DNA from: Hyphochytrium catenoides
Lineage: Eukaryota > Sar > Hyphochytriomycetes > Hyphochytriales > Hyphochytriaceae
Reading direction: 5' to 3'
DNA: 38,817 nt
Assembly (NCBI GenBank): GCA_900088475.1
Contig: FLMG01003887.1
Span: 1-38,817 of the forward strand
Shown here: positions 1 through 10,400 of the stretch, one piece after another
How positions within the stretch are numbered: the stretch's first letter is position 1
Layout: each line of letters starts with the position of its first letter
The notes under the pieces: model-generated
The model's input: the letters and a program-made list of their open reading frames with translations, nothing else
Database searches by the model: none
What the model was told of the DNA's origin: nothing
Program-made: the position numbers and the translations under genes

Positions 1-786
1 GCGGCCAACCACATCTTTGGCCGGTCATCAACAAGAGCTTCATTTCATTTAGAGGCAGAAAGAGGAGGCTATCGTGGCAGCGTAGGGACGTCCATCTGTA
101 AGGTCTTTGGCCTCACTGTGGCCTCGACTGGCCTGTCTGAATCTGATGCTCGCGCTCACGGCATCTCTTCAGCAAAGGCAGTGACAATCCACAGAGCTAG
201 CCACGCCACTTATTACCCTGGAGCATCGCAACTAACGATCAAGCTGACATTTGATGCTGAGAAAGGTGGGAAACTCATTGGCGGGCAAGTCCTTGGCAGT
301 GGCGAGGCGGTGGCCAAGCGTGTGGACGTGCTAGCCACAGCTCTGCAGGCGGGACGTACCGTCTTTGACATAGAAGAGGCTGAGCTAGCCTATGCCCCGC
401 CGTATGGCTCTGCCAAGGATCCTCTTAACATCGCTGGTGCGGTCGCGGCTAACTATCTTCGTGGAGAATATCACTTTATCACTCCTAAAGAGTTACAAGG
501 CGATGTGCCCAACTACCACGTGATAGACGTTAGGACAAGACGTGAGTATCAGTACGGTCACATTGCCGGTGCCAAGAACTTTCCTATCGATGAGCTGAGA
601 CAGCGCCTGGAGGAGCTAAGAGAGGATGTGAAGGAGGAGACTAAGCCCCTTGTGCTCTACTGCGGAGTCGGTTTTAGGTCCTATCTTGGCTATAGAATCC
701 TAGTGCAAAATGGCTTTGAGAATGTGTTCAACCTGGATGGAGGTATCACAACCTGGCTCTCTCATGAGTTCCCGGTAGAGCGATAA
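1..786 (+). CDS. CoA-disulfide reductase-type flavoprotein fused to rhodanese domain (3' part only)
   Basis: The frame is open from the first base, so the gene continues past the left edge; 261 residues are visible. Residues ~30-150 match the dimerisation domain of FAD/NAD(P)H disulfide reductases of the CoA-disulfide reductase/NADH oxidase group: GTSICKVFGLTVASTG, then ELAYAPPYGSAKDPLN. Residues ~158-257 are a rhodanese domain with IDVRTRREYQYGHIAGA and the active loop CGVGFRS (Cys at visible residue 221), then NLDGGITTW. The family reduces CoA disulfides or persulfides, and the rhodanese half carries sulfane sulfur. The FAD-binding half and redox Cys lie outside the window. About 14 residues between NHIFGR and YRGSVGTS look like an insertion relative to the family. 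No intron is visible. The in-frame GTG at 118 is inside the domain and is not a start. Stop is TAA. Which thiol substrate is used cannot be told. Confidence 0.88.
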   Translation, partial: AANHIFGRSSTRASFHLEAERGGYRGSVGTSICKVFGLTVASTGLSESDARAHGISSAKAVTIHRASHATYYPGASQLTIKLTFDAEKGGKLIGGQVLGSGEAVAKRVDVLATALQAGRTVFDIEEAELAYAPPYGSAKDPLNIAGAVAANYLRGEYHFITPKELQGDVPNYHVIDVRTRREYQYGHIAGAKNFPIDELRQRLEELREDVKEETKPLVLYCGVGFRSYLGYRILVQNGFENVFNLDGGITTWLSHEFPVER

Positions 787-1365
787 CTATAGAAAGTACG
801 GAAACAAGCAGCCACCGGGACGAAAGGAGAGCCGATAAGACGGAGGAGAATATGTGGTCGTTGTGTTGGCAATGAAAATAGAAAGACGACGGACTGGGTG
901 GCCTTTCTCTGTTCTCAGCCCATGTCCTGCCCTTTGAATGCACGTGGAGCTCTACTTCTCTTCTCTGCCGACATACGACCAGCCACATCTTTTGAGTCAG
1001 CCTCTTCATTGCTTGGGAACCTTACTCTCTGCACCGAGTGACGACAGTCTGAAGTGAACTCTTGACGGACACTACATGCTCTCTGGAAGCACTCTATGCT
1101 GTGCTATTTCACCTATCGTGAGACGGACTGGGCTTGATGACAAGAGCGAGAACCCGGGCAACTCCCGACCTCGTAATGAGGGAAAGGCAGACACTAGCAA
1201 TAACCTGCTAACTGGGTTTGGTCAGGACAGCGCCTATGAAAGCTTCTTGCTTGCTTCTATTTATAAAAGATTTAAACCTTTCTAAAATCACGCCCTAGGG
1301 TAACAGCACACCCATTGTCTTTGTGTGCCCTTCTTCTTTTCCGTCTCCTTTCTCTTCCCACTTCT
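787..1365. other. Convergent intergenic region
   Basis: This is the 3' gap between the flavoprotein gene (+) and the mannanase gene (-). It has mixed composition and only short open frames without recognisable content. An A/T-rich stretch with TTTATAAAAG near 1259-1268 resembles a TATA box, but no gene starts after it. It may simply be 3' flanking DNA. Confidence 0.6.
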
Positions 1366-2727
1366 CTAGTATGCGTTCTTAACTCCTTCTCTCATCACTT
1401 CTATCGTGCTAACATCCTTGTCGTACACAGCGTACCACCCTGGAGCCTCGTGAGGCGGGTCCGAGATCCACTTGTTACCGGGCCGAGCAGCGCCAGCGTA
1501 CGCCCAGAAACCAAAGCCTGCATATGCGCCTCCATTCTTATGAGAAGAGCTCACGTGACCAAGCATCGCTTTGTAATATCTATCCTTGTTGGTGGTGGGA
1601 TGTTCGGGGTTATACCAGTTTGCCTTGTCACCTAGGGCGAGCCAATTGTCACGGGCCATGCCAAACTCCTCCAGAACCAGGGGCTTGTTGATCTTCTTTG
1701 ACCAGCCTTCTACCTTCTGCAGCTCTCCCACACCCCAGGATACCGCGTTGGCAATGTTAGCCTCGCTGCCGTCCAACATGTCGTAGACTCCCCTGTTCTG
1801 CACCCACACATGGATGGTTGCATAGTCAACGTTAGCTACATCGTGTGCAGTCATATAGTCCTGCTCATCGCTCTTGGATTCTAGCCCAACGGAGACCATG
1901 TGCTTTGGCGCCAGAGACTTGATAAACGCTGTCGTGTCTTGCACCCAGCTGCGCGGAGGAGATTGTGGCTCGTTGCCCAGCTGCCAGGAGAAGACAGTGG
2001 GGTCGTCTTTGTAGAGAAGGCCCGTGTACTTGTTCCTGCGATTGATCACCGTGGCAATGTGATCCCTGTAAGCCTTCTGTGCCGTCTCTCTCACCTGTGG
2101 ATCGTTGTAGAACCGTGCGGAGTATTGGATGAACGTGTCCCAGCTGTTATCCTGGGTATAATCTCCCAGCTTGGGGTCCCAACTGGGCGGGTAAGGGATG
2201 CGGGTGTTGCCTGTGGCCCAAGAGACATACTGGGAGAAGCCGCCAGACCAGTGCCAGAAGTTATTGAGGCACATGACCGCTTTCATGCCTCTCTTGCCGA
2301 TCTCTGCCATGGCATAGTCAAGACCATCAAAAACTGCCTCGTTGTACTGACCAGGAGCCTCCATGAGGGCTGGAGTCATGCGGAACGGCTCAGTGTTGGG
2401 GCCCTCGCTGCTTGCCATAATTCTCAGGTTGTTGATTCCCATCTTCTTCATTGCGTCCAAATCCTCTAAAAGACGAGTACGGTTGCCGCCAAGGCTAACG
2501 TCAGCAACGCCAAGATTCATAGCCTGCCAGTAGTTGGCAGAGAAGATAAACGTTTCCTGACCATCAGCGTAGAAGCGCATATCCTTCACAGAAACAAAGG
2601 CAGAGGAAGACACGGAAGAGATCTGCCCAAAGGCGTTGACTCCTTCCGTGGCAATGACGGCCAGAAACGCCGTCAGATAAGCAGCGTTGACCATACTTCC
2701 TTTGTTAAATCTTGAATGTCCTATCAC
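1366..2727 (-). CDS. Secreted GH5 (subfamily 7-like) endo-beta-1,4-mannanase
   Basis: This is a single-exon frame of 453 residues with stop TAG. It looks like a glycoside hydrolase family 5 beta-mannanase, which cleaves internal beta-1,4 bonds of mannan or glucomannan. Landmarks are MGINNLRIMASSEGP (~96-110), CLNNFWHWSGG (~153-163), the acid/base Glu in WQLGNEPQ (E253), IHVWVQN (~305-311) and the nucleophile Glu in LVLEEFGM (E354), followed by AYAGFGFWAYAG. The N-terminus is a secretion signal. Met12 (at 2694) gives a compact signal, MVNAAYLTAFLAVIATEG, cleaved near VNA, so translation may start there; I kept the first Met. There is an N-glycosylation sequon at N82. Length fits the family. 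It has no intron, unlike the well-modelled genes to the right. It could be a mannosyl-oligosaccharide hydrolase of the same fold rather than a strict endo-mannanase. Confidence 0.92.
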   Translation of the reverse strand: MIGHSRFNKGSMVNAAYLTAFLAVIATEGVNAFGQISSVSSSAFVSVKDMRFYADGQETFIFSANYWQAMNLGVADVSLGGNRTRLLEDLDAMKKMGINNLRIMASSEGPNTEPFRMTPALMEAPGQYNEAVFDGLDYAMAEIGKRGMKAVMCLNNFWHWSGGFSQYVSWATGNTRIPYPPSWDPKLGDYTQDNSWDTFIQYSARFYNDPQVRETAQKAYRDHIATVINRRNKYTGLLYKDDPTVFSWQLGNEPQSPPRSWVQDTTAFIKSLAPKHMVSVGLESKSDEQDYMTAHDVANVDYATIHVWVQNRGVYDMLDGSEANIANAVSWGVGELQKVEGWSKKINKPLVLEEFGMARDNWLALGDKANWYNPEHPTTNKDRYYKAMLGHVSSSHKNGGAYAGFGFWAYAGAARPGNKWISDPPHEAPGWYAVYDKDVSTIEVMREGVKNAY

Positions 2728-5700
2728 GAGGCGTTGACCTTCTTCTTGACTTGCTTTCTGCGACTCCTAGTCGTCTGGAGGAAAGCTCGTGTTTCTCCTT
2801 CTGGGCTGGGCCTTCGCAGCAGAGAGAAAATTGTAGAATGAGTCGGGAGAGGGGACCGCCTTCTTCCTCACGATCAGAGCCTTACCTGTGCCTAGCCATT
2901 TGTTCCTTCTTCTCCTTTGTGTGATGCTTTAGGCTCGCGCCTACCCTGTCTATTGGAGTCTATCGTTCTTCCCTCTCGCTCTCCTCTTCCCCCTTCTTGT
3001 CTCTTGCGTGACCGCCCTTCTTTGGCCTTTGCCTTTGCATCTCCTTTTCCATATTTTCAGTGGCTTGCATGCGATGATCACCGAGCATGGGCGCTCAAGC
3101 TCCATTCGCAATTTATTATCCAAGTTAAGACTAAGGTAGGACCTCAACCAAGCACCTCAAAGTGTCTCCTGTCTCCCTCCCTCTCACTCTATCTCTCCCT
3201 TCCCCACTTCTTCCTTTCCTCAAGCTCGTCCGCCCTCCTTCTCCATTTCACGCTCTCTGATGTTTCTCTTCCCTGTTCTCACTCTCGCTCTCTGGAATTG
3301 CCTGTAGCACATCGTTTGTTAATCTTTCTCTCTCTCTCTCTTTCTCGTGCCCTTCTGTTGCTCTCTGTCTGTCTCTCTCTCTTTCTCTACCTCTCTCCTC
3401 TCCCTCCCGTTCCGTTCTGCCTCTCTCCCTCTCTTGCTATTGCCTCACATCTATCTATCCCAACTGCCATATGGGATCTTCTGCTGGCTCTCTTCCCAAT
3501 AATTGATTCCCTTCTCCATAGCCTTCCCTCCGCCTTCTTCCGGCCACGGCCATCATGGAAATGACCCTTCACATTCTACCGGCCTCTAAGGTTCTGTTTC
3601 TTGCGCATCTAGATTGTTCCTGCTCCGCGGTCACTATCCTTGGGCCTAACTTCAAGAAGGAGACGAGGACAAACGATGATGAAATTGCTAGTCAAGTCTC
3701 AATCATACATCCTGTCCCCACTTCCCTGCACGACCTGATCGCTCCTGCACTGACCACTTTTTTGGAGGTCAATACGAGGGAAGACGGGAACAGAGCAGGC
3801 GTAGAGAAGGGACTAATAGTGAGAAGGAGGAGGAGGTTGGCTCGTTCAACAGCTCAAGAGGGCTATGGAAAGGGCATATTTTACGAGGGCGGTGAACTTG
3901 CAGGGCAAGTGGAAGAGACTAAGACGCGAAGCAAGGATAGGTTTCGAGCGTGACGAACAACACAGCGCAAAAGCAGCAGCCGAAGCAAACAGCAGGAAAA
4001 GGATGAAGGATGTACAAACAAAGAACCAGAGGTAGGCTTCGTGGTCCTCCTCAGAAAGAGGTAATCCAGCTACGATGATGCCTTGAAGGCAAGATCGCGC
4101 TTTGGCAAGGCCAGGTTTGGTCGCGAGAACGTAGCTCTATAATAGAAAGCTAGCCAAAAGAGACAAAGACGTCACATGCTCTGGAAAGGGAGCAGGTGCC
4201 TTCACGTAAGCGGCTTCCCATGGCTCGTAGCCTGTAGTAGCCTCGCAGGCGCTCTTATGACTGCTCCTAACCTCCCCTGGTAGCTTTCTCGCTTTCTTCA
4301 GGCGGGGACGCGCCAGATCCTTTACTTCTATTAGAGAACTCTAAGAGGCTAAGAAGCTTGAGGACTGTTCCCCTTCTTCAACCTGCGCTGGTGATGGTGA
4401 CCTCTTACGCGATGGCCTCAGGACTAAGATTCGTCATAATTGGTTCTTATGCCGCCTGCCTACGTATGGCTGGTATCTCAATCAGAGCAGGCAGAAGGAG
4501 TGCACGACGACTCTGTGGGTAGGACGCCGGCTGTCGGCCTCAGGATGATGGCGGCGCTCCTCTTATATTATGACAGCTTCTTAGGACTCCTCCTTGGGTA
4601 CTTGTACTTGGTGCAATGGTGTCAGATACCTGTACTTGGTAAAGTGGAACTAGTATTCACTGTTAATGTATGACTAATTACCAAGATCCAAGAAGTAAAT
4701 ACCGTCCATGTCACTACTTACTTACTTAGATATAGTTGATGATCCTTTGTTTAAGGGGTTTTTACGGCATTCTTTTTGTGCCTGATGGTCGTGCTGGTGG
4801 CGCGTGGTCGGGCTTGGTGCCGCTGCTGCGCATCAAATCCATTGGCAGGGCACCTTGTTGAAGTTCAAGTTGTACCACGCTTTCTTCTTCCTCTTCTTCT
4901 GCTTTGACCTGTCGTCCGAGTCCTTTGGCTCTTATTAGATATCGTCCTCCTGGTTAGAAAGGCAAAGAAGTAGTATAGGAGAAGCTGGAACAGCAGAGGT
5001 GAGTAAACCTTGGCCTATCATCTTCCCAACTGCGCCGTTCTACCAGCGGTGGAAAAGCGCGAGTGGCTACTGTTTACTCCGAACTTCCGTCTGAAGACGG
5101 ATGACTGTCAACTAGAGGAGCACGAAGAGGCTCAGTACAGTATGACCTCAACGATTGAAAATTATGTTTTCCTTTCCCCTCCGGGCCTCATGATGAAAGG
5201 GCAACAAATCTTGAGGTCACTATTCTTCCTCGCCTGTTGGTTTCCAGTGAGGACAACATCAGTTTCATCATGGTACCTTTCTGCTGCTGTGTCGAATCAC
5301 ACCTCCCATCGAGTCCCAACATCATGGTGTTGCCATGGTATGGCCATGCACTGAAGTATTTCTTGAAGGTGAAGGAGCATGAAGGCAGAGTTGCAGAGTT
5401 GCGGTAAATAAAGTAAGGGAAGAGCGGGAGAGAGCTCAGGAGGCCGAAGAAGGCGACTTGGGAAAGGCTAGTACGTAAGAAGAAGAGTGCTTTATAAGCT
5501 GCTCCATATTAAGAGAACTCGAGAGGAGTAAGGACTTTAAAGTTGCCCATAGTAGGTACGATGCTTAATCAAGAAGGGATGATGATAACGCGTCTCTCGT
5601 CCAAATTTTTGTATAATAAGGAGTTTGGAGGCAAAATGGCATCAAAAGAGAAGTTTGCCCAGGTGTGCAAGAAGAAGCTGAGCACAGCGTTAGGTGAAAA

Positions 5701-7461
5701 GATAGGAAGGTAGACTTGGGATGATATGATGCAGAAGAGGGGCGGAGGACGGGTAAGATTGCCTCTAAGAGCATGAGAAAGGCCAGACCGAGCCGAATAT
5801 CTGACATTGCTCATTGGATCTCCTTAAAACCTCCTTCTGGGTTAGGAAGCTAGTAAACCTTCAAAGCACGTCCAGCAGCCGGCTCTTTGATAGGGAATAA
5901 AAAATGGATGTTTAAGCCCTTACCCCACTTGCAGACGCTGGCAGAGGATAAAGAAAAAGCACCCACTTTGACTAGGGAAGACCGAGAGAGTGCTTCGCCA
6001 TCAAACATGGCTTCCGGCAGAAGATACACAGCTTGCAATCCGAAAGCATTACGCCACGACCTGTCAACAACCAAGAACAATTATGAAATCCCCCTGGCAA
6101 CGAGCGTTACAATCAATGCGTCGTCCGCGGACAGCGTAGGCTAGGGATAGGCGAGTGTAATGAGGACCCGAGCTGAAGCTGAGCTAAGATCGGCTGTTAT
6201 TGACAACGGACCAGTGGCATGCCTCCTCACAGCGTGTGCTTTGACTTAAACGTCAACGCTTTCTTTCCTACATGTTTGAGGGTATAAATGATCGCTTCTC
6301 AATTCTCCATCCTACGTGTCTCCTAGGAAGTGGAAGTTTGGACCGCTGCCACTTGAAACTTACACTATTCGATGTTCTGTGCCCTCCGAGAAAGATGTCC
6401 AGTCTTAATAATGAGTCAATGGCTCCAGCTTTCCAACCATTTCCCCTCCTACTGCGGGTGCAACTGAGTATAAAAGGGAAGAACTGTCCTTCGTCAAAGA
6501 GCAGACAGTGTCCGTCACTCCAATCAGTTACGGGAGCTACTACCCTCCTCCATACTCTCGATGGAGTTTTCTACGCATTAGGAAAAAAGAATCAAAGAGC
6601 TTACATTCAGTTCTAAGATGCTCAGTACCTTTCCCTACCGGTTTGCAGGTAAACGGGAAGCAGAACCTCTTGTAACTCGACCATAAAGCCAGAAAGGCGG
6701 CCTTACTATATTCAGCGTCTCCAACAACGAGTTGGTCGCCGAACCAGGCTAACACTGTCTATAAAGCCCCAGACCAGGACACGCCATGAAGCATGCGCTG
6801 AGCTCAAGGAGCGGTCTGCCTATTGATAGCATGCTTCCCTAGGCAAGGAAGTGGCAGTCACAAGTGCCTTAACACTCTAGAATGCAGATTTTTTTTTGAA
6901 GAACTCTTCTTCTTCCCTGATGATGGAGCAGCCATCATCAGAAGTGAAAGACAGTCCAGAGGGGCGACCTACACCATTCGCACCCCAAGGACATTCCAGT
7001 ATGGCAATTATCAGGATATTGACCAAGTAACAAAATAGCAAACTATTCTCAATTTGGCACAAACAAATCTCAAACATGATATGTGAAGCAAAAGGTTGAT
7101 TTCTTACACATAGAAGCTTGTCAATTAAGGCTATTGTAAATTGCCGGTCAAGAGTCTCGATAATTTACCCGAAGAAATGCGATAAACTCTGAGCTTCAAA
7201 ATGTGGAACTGGACAGAATCTGCATCATCACACAGCTACCTTCTCCGGCAAGACCCAGAACTCGCCCACAATCTTCAAGGTCTTTGGATCATACATGCCC
7301 TGCTTATACCTCGTTATAGGGCTCACAAGGTGCTAGTGCGATAAAAGAAGATGCTTACAGGAACGTTATCTACGTGAGGCCTCTGTCTCCATTCCTCCAC
7401 CTCTCTGATGAGGGAAAGGTCATGCACACTTGGTGGTTGATGATGCCTAGACAAGCCTATA
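2728..7461. other. Large stretch without a recognised gene
   Basis: I recognise no protein family, RNA gene or transposon here. After the CT-rich part, composition is mixed and every frame has only short open stretches. The best candidates, none supported by homology, are: a minus-strand pair of frames at 4176-4340 and 3846-4136 that join in phase over a 39-nt GT-AG gap and encode one hydrophobic helix; a minus-strand exon-like frame at 4762-4949 preceded by TCTAACCAG; a plus-strand 50-codon frame at 5561-5713; and minus-strand frames at 7359-7526 and 7228-7332. A TATAAAAGG element lies at 6469-6477 with no convincing coding start after it. The region could hold lineage-specific short-exon genes, non-coding RNA or decayed sequence. 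Confidence 0.5.
2915..3550. repeat. Pyrimidine-rich low-complexity tract upstream of the mannanase gene
   Basis: The plus strand is dominated by C and T, with runs such as TCTCTCTCTCTCT and CCCTCCCTCTC, densest at 3160-3460. It lies just upstream of the mannanase gene, whose sense strand is purine-rich here. Open frames through it consist almost only of Leu, Ser, Pro and Phe, as expected of CT repeats. It may be 5' flanking or UTR DNA; no function can be read from it. Confidence 0.7.
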
Positions 7462-10400
7462 ATGGCCGATAAGGTGTATGGCTCTCCATCGTGTAGGATG
7501 ATTAGGACGCCAGACGCGCAAAACAATCAAGAGACTTCGCCTGCTACGGATGAAGGCCGTGCCTATCAGAGTCTTTCTGGAGGGTTGTTTGGGTCCTTCT
7601 CTAGGGCCGTCCATACGCCAAGCTATAGCTCCCAGACACCTCCTGGCTACCGGCAGCGCGCATCTGCTTTGGAAGGCGAATTAGGAGGACGAGAAAACAG
7701 CTTAGAGGGTTCAAGAAGCGGCCGTCCGGGTGATCTCTTTGACAGCTCTACTTGGAAGCAACCACTGCAAAATCTCTTTGAAGGGGCCGAAAAGGAAGGA
7801 ATCAAGGACAAGAAGTTCGAGGAGGAAGAGCATGAAGATCTCATCAAATGGATGCCAGAACCTGAAGGGGTGATTGTGACAAGCGTGAGCATTGAGAGGG
7901 ATGCACTGATTCCTTACTGCTTGTTTATTGTGGAGGTGAGACCAGGTCTATTATGCTCTAGCTCTTACACATAAGTGTGTTGCTCTTGTCTTGCCTCTTT
8001 AGTCATATCACTGTTTTTCCAATGTCTTTTTAAGTCTATCCATCTACCCGGCTGCCCGTCAGCAGCTGCTGTCTGCCTTGGGCTTAGTCCAAGCCACAGG
8101 GAATACTAGGTCCAGGCTCTGCGACTCTCTTCCAGTTCTACCGCACGTCTCATTCGTTCTTACTGCCTGACGGTCGTCTCTGTTGGTTGTCTCTTGGCAT
8201 GCATTGTGGCCCCTCAATTTCTCCATGGGCACCTTCGCTTCTGTCACATTTCTGACCTTTGTGTTTGACTTGATATGTAGATAAAGAGCGGAAGAACATG
8301 GTGGAGTATCAGAGTAACGCAGAAGCAGCTTGTCAGGCTGTACATCAGGCTGCGCCTCGAGAACCTTCTTGGCAGAGAGGTATAGAGCTGCACTTACTCT
8401 CTGGCCCCTTTCTCTTCTCCCCGTCTTACTTTATATACCGATCCTATAAAGTACGCTAAGATAGCACACTCTCTGTGTCCTTTTATGAAGGCCTTTCCGG
8501 TGCCGGTGCCCTGGGATTTATTTGTGGAGCGAATTGCTACGAGAAGAGTGCTAGACGCGCCGATTGTGGAGAAGTATCTGCAGGATTTACTTCGGCATCC
8601 GCTCATCAGGAAGTGAGTAGAAATGGAGCATTTGAAGAAGGAGACAAGATTGAAAAAGAATTGTGGTGTTTGTGCGAAGAAATAACCAGGACCTGATGCG
8701 AATGACAGAATGGGCTAGAAAAGCATGGACTTAAGAGCTGCATAAGTCTGATTGCTGTGAAGGCTTTGGACAACCATGCACGAAAAGGCTGACCCCTGTG
8801 TAACTTGTCAGGTCCAAAGCTATGCAGAACTTTCTGGAGCTAAGCCCGATGAGGGCCGACATTAGATATGGGCCATCACTGCGAGAGGTGAGACTAGGGG
8901 ATCGATAAGCCTAAGAACCGAAGACAAGACAACCGGAATAGAAGAGTTTGTTCTCTTTTTGTCTCAGGGTTACCAAGTTGAGCTGTGCCCCTCTGTCTCT
9001 GATCTCTCCTGATCTCACTTTTCCAATCCCTTCACTTGGTTGCTTAGGGCTACTGATCTCACTTTTCCAATCCCTTCGTATGATTGCTTAGGGCTACTTG
9101 CACGTGAAAGTAAAGAGTCATGCTACGTTTTATTCGAAGAGAATTGGCAGCGGCTGCAGTCATGTCATAGACGTGCTCGTCAATATCATCCAGTACTTAC
9201 TCCTGGCCTTCTCTATGGCCTTCTTCTTCGTTCCGGTCGCGACTGTTCTGTTCTTCAAAGCGCCATTGGTGCTGATATCCGGCAATCCAAGGGTACGAAA
9301 CAGAAGGCTTAGGTTATCTGCCTCCAAACGGCTCACTTGACAACTCTGTCTGCATCGTCAACGGCCTCTCCCCGTCGTCTTTCAAATGTTTCGATGATGG
9401 TCGTTTTTGTCTCTAATGATCGTCTGACCTTCAGATTATCAGCACACCACCAGCATGGAGTGACAGGCTGGACCGGTTCATCAACTATTCTGCGTTCTTC
9501 ATCTTCTGGCTGTTCTTGTTTGGAGGTAAGACAGCTGCAAACCACTGAACGCCATTGAGGTGGCGTTCTGCTAAAAGGACGGAAAGACTGGTTGTTTATA
9601 ACGCTTGAGCTTTTGAAAGACAGTTATCTTGGGCTACTTGTTTGAAGCTCTTGCCAGTCTGTTAGCGCTAAGTCTGCTATTCTCTAAATTTACTGTTCCC
9701 CTCTGAACTTCGCCGGTGTTTTCCGTAGCCGTTTTCTGGGCCTATCAGTTCTTCCGTGACCGGATCTTTAAGGAGCGTCGCTGGGTAGTGCTGAAGCCTT
9801 CCTGTCTACTGTTTTTCTCTCGGAAAGACGACCTCAAGCCGACCGAGGTTCTTCTTTTTGACGATAGCATGCAAGTCCGGAGAAGCACCATTAGACAAGG
9901 TAATGATGTAATCTCCTCCTATCTTCGGCATTCGCTAGGATCCCCGCTTCTGTCCTAAAGCTCGGCTCTCAAGCTTGGAGAGCATTTAGCTTTGCTCAAG
10001 CAATTCTCTTCGGTTTGCAATTCTCAGAAAGCGCTGCTGCTCACGTCTAAATCCTTGAAGCCCAACACTAACCACCACATGACTTAACCTTTCCTTTCGT
10101 GTCTCTTCTTTTCTTAGCACACCGCTGTGGCCTCTATCTCTCGAAATTCTGCTCTTTCTTACTTGTACCTATTCTTATCCCCGGGTACCTAGTGCTGACC
10201 GTTTTCCGTCTAGGGCTAATGTGGATGCCCAATGGGCTCACGGTGGATGCTTTGATGGGAACTGTGGAGATGGATGCCGGCCATTTATATGCAGTCATCA
10301 TACAGTCCCTGTGTTTTATAAGCTCCTATCTCTTCTTTTCCTTGATGATAGGTGCGTTCGTAGTGTCTGTCGAGTATCTTCAACACTCATCTCTTCCGGT

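Noticed and set aside
5191-5507. Minus-strand open frame of about 105 codons with a protein-like end
   Set aside because: No early start codon and no convincing splice sites. A plus-strand frame overlaps it and is equally plausible, so neither can be preferred.
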